Assembly: GCF_049896245.1 (NCBI RefSeq) | Contig: NZ_JAFCTX010000023.1 | Coordinates: forward strand, 1 to 64,000 | Direction of reading: 5' to 3' | DNA from: Cypionkella sp049896245 | Lineage (GTDB): Bacteria; Pseudomonadota; Alphaproteobacteria; Rhodobacterales; Rhodobacteraceae | DNA length: 64,000 bases | Shown here: one piece after another, positions 1-8,045 of the stretch | Layout of the letters: every line of letters begins with the position of its first letter | Numbering within the stretch: the first letter of the stretch is position 1 | Translations under genes and position numbers: made by a program | The notes under the pieces: model-generated | Databases searched by the model: none | What the model saw: only the letters and a program-made list of their open reading frames with translations | Told to the model about the DNA's origin: nothing

Positions 1-70
1 CCGAAGCGGCGCCCGCAACAGATGCGATGGCCGCAACCGAAGCAGCGCCCGCAACAGATGCGATGGCCGC
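1..70 (+). repeat. 36-bp tandem repeat, two copies, coding
   Basis: Positions 1-36 and 37-70 are nearly identical (one difference, GCG versus GCA, at the third codon). Each encodes the 12-residue Ala/Pro-rich unit of the PRC-barrel protein linker. More copies may lie left of the window. Confidence 0.85.
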
Positions 71-395
71 AGGCTCTGCGCGTCAGCCGATGGTACGCGA
101 TGGCTATGTGGCCGCAGATGCGACCTATCTCACCTCGGAAAAGCTGACCGGCGCGAAGGTTTATGACGCAACGGATGCTGCGATTGGCGAAGTGGCTAAT
201 CTTGTGCTGTCTGCGGATGGACAGGTGACGCAAGTGATCGTTGATGTGGGTGGTTTCCTGGGCATGGGTGAAAAGCCCGTCGCTTTGCCGCTGGCCGATA
301 TCGACATTCTGCGCGCCACGGAAGGTGACGACGTGCGTGTGTATCTTAGCCAGACCAAAGAGCAGCTGGAAGCGATGCCGAACTATGAAGGCTGA
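1..395 (+). CDS. PRC-barrel domain protein, 5' end cut by window edge
   Basis: The reading frame is open to the left window edge, so the start lies outside. The visible 130 residues begin with an Ala/Pro/Thr-rich low-complexity segment made of a 12-residue tandem repeat (EAAPATDAMAAT). A PRC-barrel follows: 'LTGAKVYDATDAAIGEVANL' is the typical entry strand, and a 'VIVDVGGFLGMGEKPVALPL' core comes next. Such proteins in Rhodobacteraceae are usually secreted or periplasmic; PRC-barrels act as small docking or RNA/protein-binding modules. The function here is unknown. The gene ends at TGA 393-395 and is followed at once by a Rho-independent terminator, so it is the last gene of its transcript. 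Confidence 0.75.
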   Translation, partial: EAAPATDAMAATEAAPATDAMAAGSARQPMVRDGYVAADATYLTSEKLTGAKVYDATDAAIGEVANLVLSADGQVTQVIVDVGGFLGMGEKPVALPLADIDILRATEGDDVRVYLSQTKEQLEAMPNYEG

Positions 396-418
396 TCTTT
401 AACAGTCTGCAATCTGAA

Positions 419-444
419 GGTCCGCCCCAACAGGCGGGCCTTTT
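419..444 (+). terminator. Rho-independent terminator of the PRC-barrel gene
   Basis: An 8-bp stem GGTCCGCC / GGCGGGCC (one G-U pair) with a 6-nt loop is followed by TTTT. It lies 24 bases after the stop codon. Confidence 0.8.
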
Positions 445-591
445 CGTGACGTTTCATCTGTCTTGAGGCGAATTTCTGACCGCCCCGCACCCAGCGTGTT
501 GAAAAATTCAACGGGCTTGTTTAACCCGGTAGCGAAGCTTAGGCGGGCCACAAAAAGCCATCTCGCCTTTCATGCCACAAGGATCGCGCGG

Positions 592-3477
592 ATGTTGATT
601 GATCTGGACGCCATTTTCGCATCGTCCCCCTCGCCGCATGTGTTGCTGGACCGTGATCTGCGGATGATCTGGGCGAACGACGCCTATCTTGCCGTGACAG
701 GCCGCACGCGCAGCCAGTTGATTGGTCGCATCATGACCGAAGAATTCCCGGCACCGCCCGATCCTATCGCCGACCGGATGCTGCGGTCTTCCTTCAAGAA
801 GGTGTTTGAAAACGCCGTCACCGATCATTTGCCTTTGATCCCCTATCCGATTGTCGGGGCGGATGGCATACTCGAATCCCGGTACTGGAGTGCAACACAC
901 ACGCCGCTGATCGACGCGCAGGGTCAGGTCGAATACCTGCTGCAAAATACCAATGATGTGACCCGGCTTTATGTCGCATCTACGGCTGACCGTGCCGCAA
1001 ACGTTGCCGATCACACGACAATGATGCGCAGAGCCGAGGGCGTGGCGCGGCAAAATCTGGCGCTGGGTAGCGTTGCGCAGTTTTTCCGCACGATTTTCGA
1101 TCAAGCCCCCGGCTTTATTGCCATCGTCTCTGGGCCGGATCACGTTTTCCAACTGACCAATGCCGCCTATCAAGACCTGATCGGGCGGGCAGATGTTTTG
1201 GGCAAGACCGTGCGTGCCGCGCTGCCAGAATTGCAGGGGCAGGGATTTTTCGAACTGTTGGATCAGGTTTACAGCTCTGGCACGGCCTTTTCGCAGACCG
1301 GGGCTGCCGTGCGGTTCCGCCCGCACGAAGGTAATGCCGAATTTCAACGCTTCGTCGACTTCATCTTTCAGCCGTTGCGCAACTCGGATGGCCTGATAAC
1401 GGGCATTTTCGTGCAAGGCCACGATGTGACAAAGCAGAAGGCCGCCGAGTTCGAGTTGATTGAGACGCGCGAGCGGTTCCGCACCATGGCGCAATCCATG
1501 CCGAATCAGGTTTGGACAGCGGCGCCTGATGGTGGGCTTGATTGGCTGAACGATCAGACCTACGCCTATACCGGCTTGGATGAAACCGGGCTGCGTGGCA
1601 CGGCCTGGGGGCAGGCAGTGCATCCCGATGATGTGGAGCAGGCTGCGGCGAATTGGGCGGCGGCGATTGCTGGCGGTGTGCAATACGAGACTGAATTTCG
1701 CATCCGCCGCCATGACGGTGTGTATCGGTGGTTCATCGTGCGGGCTGCGCCGATTTACTGTGCCGAGGGTCGCGTGGAACGCTGGGTCGGCACCAATACC
1801 GACATTGAGGATTTGAAGCTGGCGGAAGCCGCGATTGCCCAGATGAACCAGACGCTGGAAGACCGCGTCGCCGAGCGCAACCGCGAGCTTGAGGTGGTGA
1901 ACGCCGCCCTGCGCCAAAGTCAGAAGATGGAGGCCATCGGCAACCTTGCCGGTGGTATCGCACATGATTTCAACAACCTGCTGCAAACCATCAGTGGCAG
2001 TCTGCAACTGGCGATGCGCAGGATTGACCCTAACTCGGATGCGCTGCCACGCGTGGCGCTGGCGATGAAAGCGGTCGAGCGCGGAGCGACGCTCGCCTCG
2101 CAACTGTTGTCGTTCGAGCGCAGGCAGCCGCTTGCGCCGAAAGTGATCAACCTTGGCCGGCTGTTGCGCGATGCGGGCAATATCGTGCGCAGCGCCATCG
2201 GTGAAGGCGTCGAGGTGGAAACCATCGTTGCGGGTGGGCTGTGGAACACCTGTGTTGACCCCACCAATGTCGAAAGCGTTGTGCTGAACATGGCGATCAA
2301 CGGGCGTGACGCGATGGAGGGCCACGGCAAGCTGACCATCGAGGTCGGCAATGCCGATCTGGATGATGCCTATGCGCGCAGGCATCTGGATGTGGTGCCG
2401 GGGCAATATGTGATGCTGGCGGTGACGGATACCGGGTCGGGCATGTCTCCGGATGTGATCGAGCGGGTGTTTGACCCGTTTTTCACCACCAAACCCGAAG
2501 GTCGCGGCACCGGACTCGGCATGTCTATGGTCTACGGCTTTGTGAAGCAATCCGGCGGCCATATCAAAATCTACAGCGAGACCGGCAGCGGCACCTCGGT
2601 GAAAATCTACCTGCCCCGCTCGCTGGATGCCGAAGAACTGCCGCCCAACCTGCCTTATGACGATCTGACCGGCGGCCATGAGACAATCCTGCTGGTCGAG
2701 GATGACGAGGATGTGCGCGTGACCGCAGCGCATCTGCTGAATGATCTGGGCTATACCGTGCTGCAAGCCCGCGACGCCGACCGCGCCTTGGCGGTGATCG
2801 AAAGCGGTGTGCGGATTGATCTTTTGTTCACCGATGTGGTGATGCCGGGTAAAGTCACCAGCCGCGAGATGGCCGACCGCGCCCGCCAGCTGATCCCGCA
2901 GCTGCCGGTGCTGTTCACCTCGGGCTATACCCGCAATTCCATCGTGCATGGCGGCAGGCTTGATCCGGGGGTGCAACTGCTGAGCAAACCCTACACCCAA
3001 GAGCAACTGGCGCTGAAAATCCGCGAGGTTTTGGGCAAGCCAAGTGCCGCCATCGACGTGCCGCCGATTGCTGAAAGCGCTAGCTTGACCGCCGGACAGC
3101 CAAGCACCTGGGCCTCCGCAATAGCGGGTCTGCGGGTTCTGGCCTGTGAAGATCAAGTGCTGATCCGCATGGATTTGGTGGACGGTCTGGAAGAAAACGG
3201 CTGCGTGGTGCAAGGCGTTGGAACCGGCACAGAGGCGCTTGCAGCATTGCAGAACGCGCGGTTTGATCTGTTGATCGTCGATGTCGGCCTGCCGGATATG
3301 TCGGGGGTCGAGGTGGCACGGCGCGCGGTTGCGCTGTTCAGCGATCTTCTGATCATCTTTGCAACCGGCGAACGCAGCGTTACCGGGATAGACGATCTGC
3401 CCAATCATGCGATTTTGGGCAAACCATTCTCGGATCGGGAATTGACAGAAGCCATCCTCGAGTTGCTGGCAAAGTAA
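592..3477 (+). CDS. Hybrid sensor histidine kinase with PAS domains and two receiver domains
   Basis: This 961-residue protein has no obvious membrane segment, so it is probably a cytoplasmic sensor kinase. In order it has three PAS-like domains (about residues 10-120, 160-300 and 310-440), a short coiled coil, and a HisKA H-box with the phospho-acceptor His458 in 'AGGIAHDFNNLLQ'. The HATPase domain follows (N-box 'NMAINGRDAM', G1 'DTGSGM', F/G2 'FFTTKPEGRGTGLGM'). Two receiver domains have acceptor aspartates Asp748 ('TDVVMP') and Asp897 ('VDVGLP'). The ATG at 592 is chosen because AAGGA lies 8 nt upstream; the frame is open further up to a TTG at 463, but no ribosome site supports that start. 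The double receiver suggests a phosphorelay or feedback design. The ligand and output are unknown. Confidence 0.88.
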   Translation: MLIDLDAIFASSPSPHVLLDRDLRMIWANDAYLAVTGRTRSQLIGRIMTEEFPAPPDPIADRMLRSSFKKVFENAVTDHLPLIPYPIVGADGILESRYWSATHTPLIDAQGQVEYLLQNTNDVTRLYVASTADRAANVADHTTMMRRAEGVARQNLALGSVAQFFRTIFDQAPGFIAIVSGPDHVFQLTNAAYQDLIGRADVLGKTVRAALPELQGQGFFELLDQVYSSGTAFSQTGAAVRFRPHEGNAEFQRFVDFIFQPLRNSDGLITGIFVQGHDVTKQKAAEFELIETRERFRTMAQSMPNQVWTAAPDGGLDWLNDQTYAYTGLDETGLRGTAWGQAVHPDDVEQAAANWAAAIAGGVQYETEFRIRRHDGVYRWFIVRAAPIYCAEGRVERWVGTNTDIEDLKLAEAAIAQMNQTLEDRVAERNRELEVVNAALRQSQKMEAIGNLAGGIAHDFNNLLQTISGSLQLAMRRIDPNSDALPRVALAMKAVERGATLASQLLSFERRQPLAPKVINLGRLLRDAGNIVRSAIGEGVEVETIVAGGLWNTCVDPTNVESVVLNMAINGRDAMEGHGKLTIEVGNADLDDAYARRHLDVVPGQYVMLAVTDTGSGMSPDVIERVFDPFFTTKPEGRGTGLGMSMVYGFVKQSGGHIKIYSETGSGTSVKIYLPRSLDAEELPPNLPYDDLTGGHETILLVEDDEDVRVTAAHLLNDLGYTVLQARDADRALAVIESGVRIDLLFTDVVMPGKVTSREMADRARQLIPQLPVLFTSGYTRNSIVHGGRLDPGVQLLSKPYTQEQLALKIREVLGKPSAAIDVPPIAESASLTAGQPSTWASAIAGLRVLACEDQVLIRMDLVDGLEENGCVVQGVGTGTEALAALQNARFDLLIVDVGLPDMSGVEVARRAVALFSDLLIIFATGERSVTGIDDLPNHAILGKPFSDRELTEAILELLAK

Positions 3478-3577
3478 CAGCAGGCTGGCACCAAACCAAA
3501 AGTGCTAAGTGCCGGATAACCGCCCAACAAAGCCAGCCTGTGTTGACGAACATAACGAGAACATCTATGTTGCTGTC

Positions 3578-4810
3578 ATGACAACCATGACCCTTCAAGA
3601 CAAACTGGCGATCCTGTCGGATGCGGCAAAATACGACGCATCCTGTGCCTCGTCTGGCGGTGAAAAACGCGATTCCCGCAAGGGCGGTGTTGGGTCTTCC
3701 GGCGGCAGCGGCATTTGCCACGCCTACACGCCGGACGGGCGCTGCATCTCGCTGCTGAAAATCCTGATGACGAATTTCTGCATCTTTGACTGCGCCTATT
3801 GCATCAACCGGGTGTCGTCGAACGTCGAACGCGCGCGATTCACGGTGGAAGAAGTGGTGTCGCTGACGCTGGAGTTTTACCGCCGCAATTACATCGAGGG
3901 GCTGTTTTTGTCGTCGGGCATCATCCGCTCGCCGGATCAGACCATGGCCGATATGGTGCGTATCGCGCAGATCTTGCGGCAAGATCATGGTTTCAAAGGC
4001 TATATCCACCTGAAAACCATCCCGGATGCCTCGCCCGAGTTGATCAAATCCGCCGGGCTTTATGCCGACCGGCTGTCGATCAATGTCGAATTGCCGCAGG
4101 ATGCCAGCCTGCGCCAGCTTGCCCCCGAAAAGCGCCCCGAAACCATCCGCGCCACCATGGCGCAGGTCCGGCTGGAGGGGGAAGCGGCGAAGGACCGCTC
4201 GCATACCGGCAAAAAGCCACCGCGCTTTGCGCCTGCGGGTCAAAGCACGCAGATGATCATCGGCGCGGATGGCACCGATGATGTGACGATCCTGACCAGC
4301 GCGACGCGGCTTTACACCGGGTACAAGCTGCGCCGGGTGTATTATTCGGCGTTCTCGCCGATCCCGGATGCCTCGGCCGCGCTGCCGCTGATCCAACCGC
4401 CGTTGTTGCGCGAGCATCGCTTGTATCAGGCCGATTGGCTGCTGCGGTTTTATGGCTTCAGCGCCGATGAAATTGCCACCGGGGCCACCGCGGGGCATCT
4501 GGACCTTGATCTTGATCCAAAGCTGGCTTGGGCGTTGCAGCATCGCGGGTTGTTTCCGCTGGACGTGAACAAAGCCACCCGCGACATGCTGCTGCGCGTG
4601 CCGGGGTTTGGCACCCGCACAGTGGATCGCATCATAAGCGCCCGCAAACACCACAGCCTGCGGTTTGAAGATCTGGTGCGGATCGGTGCGTTGATGAAGA
4701 AGGCCAAAGCCTTCATCAGCTTGCCGGGGTGGACTCCGGCAGGGATGACCGACAGCGCCAATCTGCGCGCACGGTTTGCCCCGCCGCCCGAGCAGTTGCG
4801 CCTGATTTGA
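3578..4810 (+). CDS. Putative DNA modification/repair radical SAM protein
   Basis: This ~410-residue protein carries the radical SAM cluster motif CxxxCxxC ('NFCIFDCAYC') near residue 65-75. At the C-terminus it has a helix-hairpin-helix DNA-binding region ('LLRVPGFGTRTVDRIISAR'). The combination matches the family annotated as putative DNA modification/repair radical SAM protein, which is regularly encoded next to a UdgX-type protein, as here. The start could be ATG 3578 or ATG 3587; both give the usual N-terminus TLQDKLAILSDAAKYDASC. The stop codon overlaps the proposed TTG start of the next gene, so the two genes are translationally coupled. The reaction is not known for the family. Confidence 0.88.
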   Translation: MTTMTLQDKLAILSDAAKYDASCASSGGEKRDSRKGGVGSSGGSGICHAYTPDGRCISLLKILMTNFCIFDCAYCINRVSSNVERARFTVEEVVSLTLEFYRRNYIEGLFLSSGIIRSPDQTMADMVRIAQILRQDHGFKGYIHLKTIPDASPELIKSAGLYADRLSINVELPQDASLRQLAPEKRPETIRATMAQVRLEGEAAKDRSHTGKKPPRFAPAGQSTQMIIGADGTDDVTILTSATRLYTGYKLRRVYYSAFSPIPDASAALPLIQPPLLREHRLYQADWLLRFYGFSADEIATGATAGHLDLDLDPKLAWALQHRGLFPLDVNKATRDMLLRVPGFGTRTVDRIISARKHHSLRFEDLVRIGALMKKAKAFISLPGWTPAGMTDSANLRARFAPPPEQLRLI

Positions 4811-6243
4811 GTTATGCCGTCCCCCTGCCCCAGCGCGGCACCTTTGCGGCTTGGCGACAGGCGGCGCGGATCGCGATCTCACACCGCATCCCGCCCGATC
4901 AGTTGGAATGGGGCGGCGATGGCGGCCTGTTTGCCGCAGACCCGCTGCCCGATGCACCCGGCCCGCATCAGATCCGCGTGACCGAAGGCTTTCTGAAACT
5001 GGCGGAATCAGTGATCTGGCATTCTGCGCCTGAGCGGTTTTCACTGCTGTATCAGGCACTTTGGCGGATCGACCAGCGCGACGGCACACCGTTGTCGCAG
5101 GCCGATCCGCTGGGCCGCAGGCTGCATCTGATGGCCAAGGGCGTCAGCCGCGATATCCACAAGATGCACGCCTTTGTGCGGTTTCGCGAACTGCCCTCTG
5201 ACACGCCGCGCCGCAGCTTTGCCGCTTGGTTCGAGCCGGAGCATAACACGATGGAACCGGGGGCTGCGTTTTTCGCCAAGCGATTTGGCGATATGGATTG
5301 GATGATCGCCACCCCCCGCCTGACCGCGCAATTCCGCGCGGGCGCGCTAAGTTTCGGCCCCGCAGGCGCGCGTCCCGATTTGCCAGAGGACGCGTCAGAA
5401 TCGCTCTGGGCGACCTATTTCGCCAATATTTTCAACCCAGCGCGGATCAAGCTGGATGCGATGCGATCAGAGATGCCACTGAAATACTGGAAGAACCTGC
5501 CCGAAACCCGGTTGATCCCCGAAATGCTGAAAGATGCCGAAGCCCGCGTGCAGCGGATGCGCGATGCCGGGGCCAGCGTTGCGCGTCCGGGGTCTGCGCC
5601 CGTCTCGACGCGCTATCGCGATGCGATGCCGCAAGCGGTCGCCCTGCCCGACAGCTTGGATCAAGCCAAAGCCGCCGCCAGCCAGTGCCGCCGCTGTGGG
5701 CTGTGCGAGGCCGCCACCCAAACCGTCTGGGGCGCGGGTGCGCCGGATGCCGTGCTGATGATTGTGGGCGAACAGCCCGGCGATCAGGAAGACCTTGCAG
5801 GTCGGCCTTTTGTGGGGCCAGCGGGTCAGGCGCTGCATCAGGCGATGGCTGCGGCGCGCGTTGATCCGGGCAAGGTTTGGCTGACCAACGCGGTGAAGCA
5901 TTTCAAATTCACTCCGCGTGGCAAGATGCGAATGCACCAATCCCCCGACCGCGCCGAAATAGAGCACTGTCGCTGGTGGCTGGGGTTAGAACTTGGCTTT
6001 ATCCAGCCCCGCCTGACGCTGGCCTTGGGGGCTTCGGCGGCCTTTGCGCTGACAGGCGATGCCAGCCCGCTTGGCGCGCGGCGCGGCAAAGTGCAGATCG
6101 GTCTGCACGATGGCCCGGTTCTGCTGTCATGGCATCCAGCCTATATCTTGCGGCTGCCAGACCCGGCTGCGCAAGCGCGCGCAAGGCAAGAGTTGATCGA
6201 CGATCTGCGGCTGGCATTTGCTTTGGCTTGCGCTGAGACGTGA
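4807..6243 (+). CDS. UdgX-family uracil-DNA-binding protein with N-terminal DUF4130 domain
   Basis: This 478-residue two-domain protein has residues 1-250 matching the DUF4130-type domain found with the radical SAM partner. Residues 290-470 are a family-4-like uracil-DNA glycosylase fold. Visible are Cys294, Cys297 and Cys300 for the iron-sulfur cluster, motif GEQPGDQED (about 321-329), and 'LLSWHPAY' near the end. The UdgX-specific loop, usually KRRIHQ, here reads KMRMHQ and keeps the histidine (His377) that in UdgX forms a covalent bond with uracil-derived abasic DNA. The start is proposed as TTG 4807, which overlaps the upstream TGA (TTGA); no in-frame ATG exists near it. Role: uracil-lesion capture or repair, probably with the radical SAM protein. 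Confidence 0.85.
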   Translation: MSYAVPLPQRGTFAAWRQAARIAISHRIPPDQLEWGGDGGLFAADPLPDAPGPHQIRVTEGFLKLAESVIWHSAPERFSLLYQALWRIDQRDGTPLSQADPLGRRLHLMAKGVSRDIHKMHAFVRFRELPSDTPRRSFAAWFEPEHNTMEPGAAFFAKRFGDMDWMIATPRLTAQFRAGALSFGPAGARPDLPEDASESLWATYFANIFNPARIKLDAMRSEMPLKYWKNLPETRLIPEMLKDAEARVQRMRDAGASVARPGSAPVSTRYRDAMPQAVALPDSLDQAKAAASQCRRCGLCEAATQTVWGAGAPDAVLMIVGEQPGDQEDLAGRPFVGPAGQALHQAMAAARVDPGKVWLTNAVKHFKFTPRGKMRMHQSPDRAEIEHCRWWLGLELGFIQPRLTLALGASAAFALTGDASPLGARRGKVQIGLHDGPVLLSWHPAYILRLPDPAAQARARQELIDDLRLAFALACAET

Positions 6244-6253
6244 ATACAGCAAC

Positions 6254-6283
6254 GCCCAAGGCGCAAATCTGCGCGCCTTGGGC
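6254..6283. terminator. Hairpin between convergent genes, likely terminator
   Basis: A perfect 11-bp stem GCCCAAGGCGC / GCGCCTTGGGC with an 8-nt loop lies between the UdgX gene and the convergent gene on the minus strand. The T-runs are poor on both sides, so it may act bidirectionally but not strongly. Confidence 0.6.
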
Positions 6284-6323
6284 TGAGCATTTCAGGGCAA
6301 AAACTCGCCTGCCCATGCCGCAA

Positions 6324-6788
6324 TCAAAGCATGAAGTGTTCGCCCATATCTGGCTGGTCGCCGGTCAGCTTTGCCTTGGCGACGTTGAAGATGAAGGCAA
6401 TGCCCGAGGTCGGCGTGGCCCAAACCTCGCCGCTTTCCAGCGTGAACGACAGCAGGCGCACATCAGGATCGTCGATGCCGCCATCAAACCAGGCATCGGT
6501 GACAGTGCCCCACAACTCCTCCAGCTTGGCGCGATCCTGTGATAGTGCCAACGCGCCTTTCAGATGGGCGTGCAGACCATGACCGTTATCGGCCACAATA
6601 TAGCTGGCCTCAACGGGTCCGCCTTCAACGGCGTCCACAACGTCGGTGCCTTGGGCGGTGATAAACCACAACGTGTTGGACTCGCGTTCAGCGTGATGTG
6701 ACATCGGCACCAGACGCGCGCCGTCATTTGCATCCAACATGCCTGCGTTGATTTTGGTCACGCGGTCCCAGAATTCATCTTTACTCAT
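6324..6788 (-). CDS. Pyridoxamine 5'-phosphate oxidase-related general stress protein
   Basis: This 154-residue protein has a split-barrel FMN-binding fold typical of the general stress protein 26 / PNPOx-like family ('FWDRVTKINAGMLDAND', 'TLWFITAQGTDVVDAV', 'SGEVWATPTSGIAFIFNVAKAKLTG'). Such proteins bind flavin or F420-like cofactors, and their substrates are mostly unknown. The ATG at 6788 is supported by AAGGA 8 nt upstream; the longer open frame has no ribosome site. A GGAAC-N16-CGTT promoter 53-77 bases upstream of the start fits control by the alphaproteobacterial general stress sigma factor EcfG, which is consistent with the family name. Confidence 0.85.
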   Translation of the reverse strand: MSKDEFWDRVTKINAGMLDANDGARLVPMSHHAERESNTLWFITAQGTDVVDAVEGGPVEASYIVADNGHGLHAHLKGALALSQDRAKLEELWGTVTDAWFDGGIDDPDVRLLSFTLESGEVWATPTSGIAFIFNVAKAKLTGDQPDMGEHFML

Positions 6789-6840
6789 TTGGAAAGTCCT
6801 TGGTTCTTGATCCTTTACGGGATCAGTTGCACAGCTGATC

Positions 6841-6865
6841 AACGCAAAGCTTTCAACGCAGTTCC
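6841..6865 (-). promoter_or_regulatory. EcfG-type general stress promoter
   Basis: On the minus strand the sequence reads GGAAC (6865-6861), 16 bases, CGTT (6844-6841). This is the consensus of EcfG (sigma-EcfG) promoters in alphaproteobacteria. It lies upstream of the PNPOx-like stress gene and points at it. Confidence 0.7.
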
Positions 6866-7349
6866 CAAGATTCGCGACAGTGGCGCGGCCGCCCAGAGAC
6901 TGCCGCCACATCGCTGTGCAATCAGCCGCGTATTGCACAAACCTAAGGACCACCATGATCACGGGGCAAAAATCCGTTTTGGACACTTTAAGGATTGTGG
7001 CGTCTGGCAGGGGGCTGACACCCGCATGTGTTTCAACACTGCTGGGTCGATTTGGCATGTAACACGCAAGTCTCAGGCGAGTCTCAGGATCGCGTGCAGC
7101 TTGGCCGAAACGGATTTATCCGATCCGGAGAAATCAACGCAGGACGCGCTGCGTTTGTTTGCTAACTTCCCGCTATCCGCAACTTGACGTTGCCATGCGG
7201 CAGATTGCGGAGGTGCAGCGGGGAGGCTGCACTGAGGGGGAACGACCGTCACACCAAAGGCCAGCGCCGTCGCCGGGGTTGCCACAGGACGCCGCCGCGT
7301 CACTTACCCCCAACCGTTGGGGGCCGCATACGAATAGAGAGTTTCAGAA
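6866..7349. other. Intergenic stretch, no gene recognised
   Basis: About 480 bases between the stress promoter and the decayed SDR gene. The short open frames here have no family resemblance and no ribosome sites. Nothing else was recognised. Confidence 0.5.
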
Positions 7350-7742
7350 GTGAGCAGAGAAAACATTGCGTTGATCGTGGGGGCGACGGGGCTTTCCGGC
7401 AGCTATACCCTGTTCCGCTGGACTTGGCTGTGGGCGCAGATCGCGGGCTATTTCGGGCTTGAGGTGGCGGACTATCCCGGCCATCCGGTGCCGCTGGAAA
7501 CCCAGATGGCCGATGCGCCTGCGGTTTGGGCCGAGATCGTGGCGAAGCACGGTTTGCAGGATATCCCGGTCGGCACGTTGGCCTCATGGTGGCACAGCGA
7601 TGCCGATCTGGGCCGCACACTGGAATGTTTCACCGACATGACCAACAGCCGCGCGTTGGGGTTTGCCGCCTATCAGCAGACCAACCACAGCTTTTTCGAT
7701 GTGTTCGACACGCTGCGTGCGCAGCGCATCATCCCCTCCTGA
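7350..7742 (+). pseudogene. PRISE-type SDR with large in-frame internal deletion
   Basis: The first ~16 residues are the nucleotide-binding start of an SDR ('ALIVGATGLSGS'). From residue ~20 the sequence jumps to the C-terminal part of the progesterone 5-beta-reductase/iridoid synthase-like (PRISE) family: 'LFRWTWLWAQIAGYFGLEV', 'VWAEIVAKHGL', 'LASWWHSDADLGRTLE', 'FDTLRAQRIIPS'. Normal members have about 350 residues and this has 130, so about 220 residues including the catalytic centre are missing. The frame is kept across the junction (near base 7405-7415). The start is GTG 7350, with only a weak ribosome site. It is most likely a non-functional remnant. Confidence 0.75.
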
Positions 7743-7757
7743 CCTGCGAGTATCGCC

Positions 7758-8045
7758 ATGCATTACGTGATCCATTGCCTTGATCATCCGGGCGCTGTCG
7801 AAAAACGCCTGAGCCATTATGAGGCGCATAAGGCCTATCTTGGCGCTGCCGCCCTGAAAACCGTGATCTCGGGGCCGCTGCTGGCCGATGACGAGGCGAC
7901 GATGATCGGCAGCTGTTTTGTGGTCGAAGCCGCATCTTTGGCCGAGGTTGAGGCGTTCAACCAAGCCGATCCGTTCTTCAAGGCGGGGCTGTGGGCCAAT
8001 ATTTCGATCCGTCCTTTCAGCAAGCGTGTGGATAACCGGACATGA
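7758..8045 (+). CDS. YciI family protein
   Basis: This 95-residue ferredoxin-like protein matches the YciI family ('MHYVIHCLDHPGAVEKRL', 'HKAYLG', 'SGPLLADDEATMIGS', 'EAFNQADPFFKAGLWANI'). Some relatives are muconolactone-isomerase-like or dehydrochlorinase-like enzymes in aromatic catabolism, which suits the hydroxyquinol genes nearby. The substrate is unknown. Its stop overlaps the ATG of the next gene (ATGA), so they are translationally coupled. Confidence 0.85.
   Translation: MHYVIHCLDHPGAVEKRLSHYEAHKAYLGAAALKTVISGPLLADDEATMIGSCFVVEAASLAEVEAFNQADPFFKAGLWANISIRPFSKRVDNRT

Noticed and set aside
419..444. CRISPR arrays, tRNA or rRNA genes anywhere in the window
   Set aside because: No regularly spaced repeats, cloverleaf or rRNA-like segments were noticed; only isolated hairpins such as this terminator.
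508..3408. A 966-codon open frame on the minus strand opposite the hybrid kinase
   Set aside because: It is the GC-rich antisense shadow of a clear kinase; the translation has no domain resemblance and is rich in His, Gln and Arg, typical of such shadows.
3380..5089. A 569-codon minus-strand frame opposite the radical SAM gene
   Set aside because: Antisense shadow of two well-supported genes; no recognisable family.
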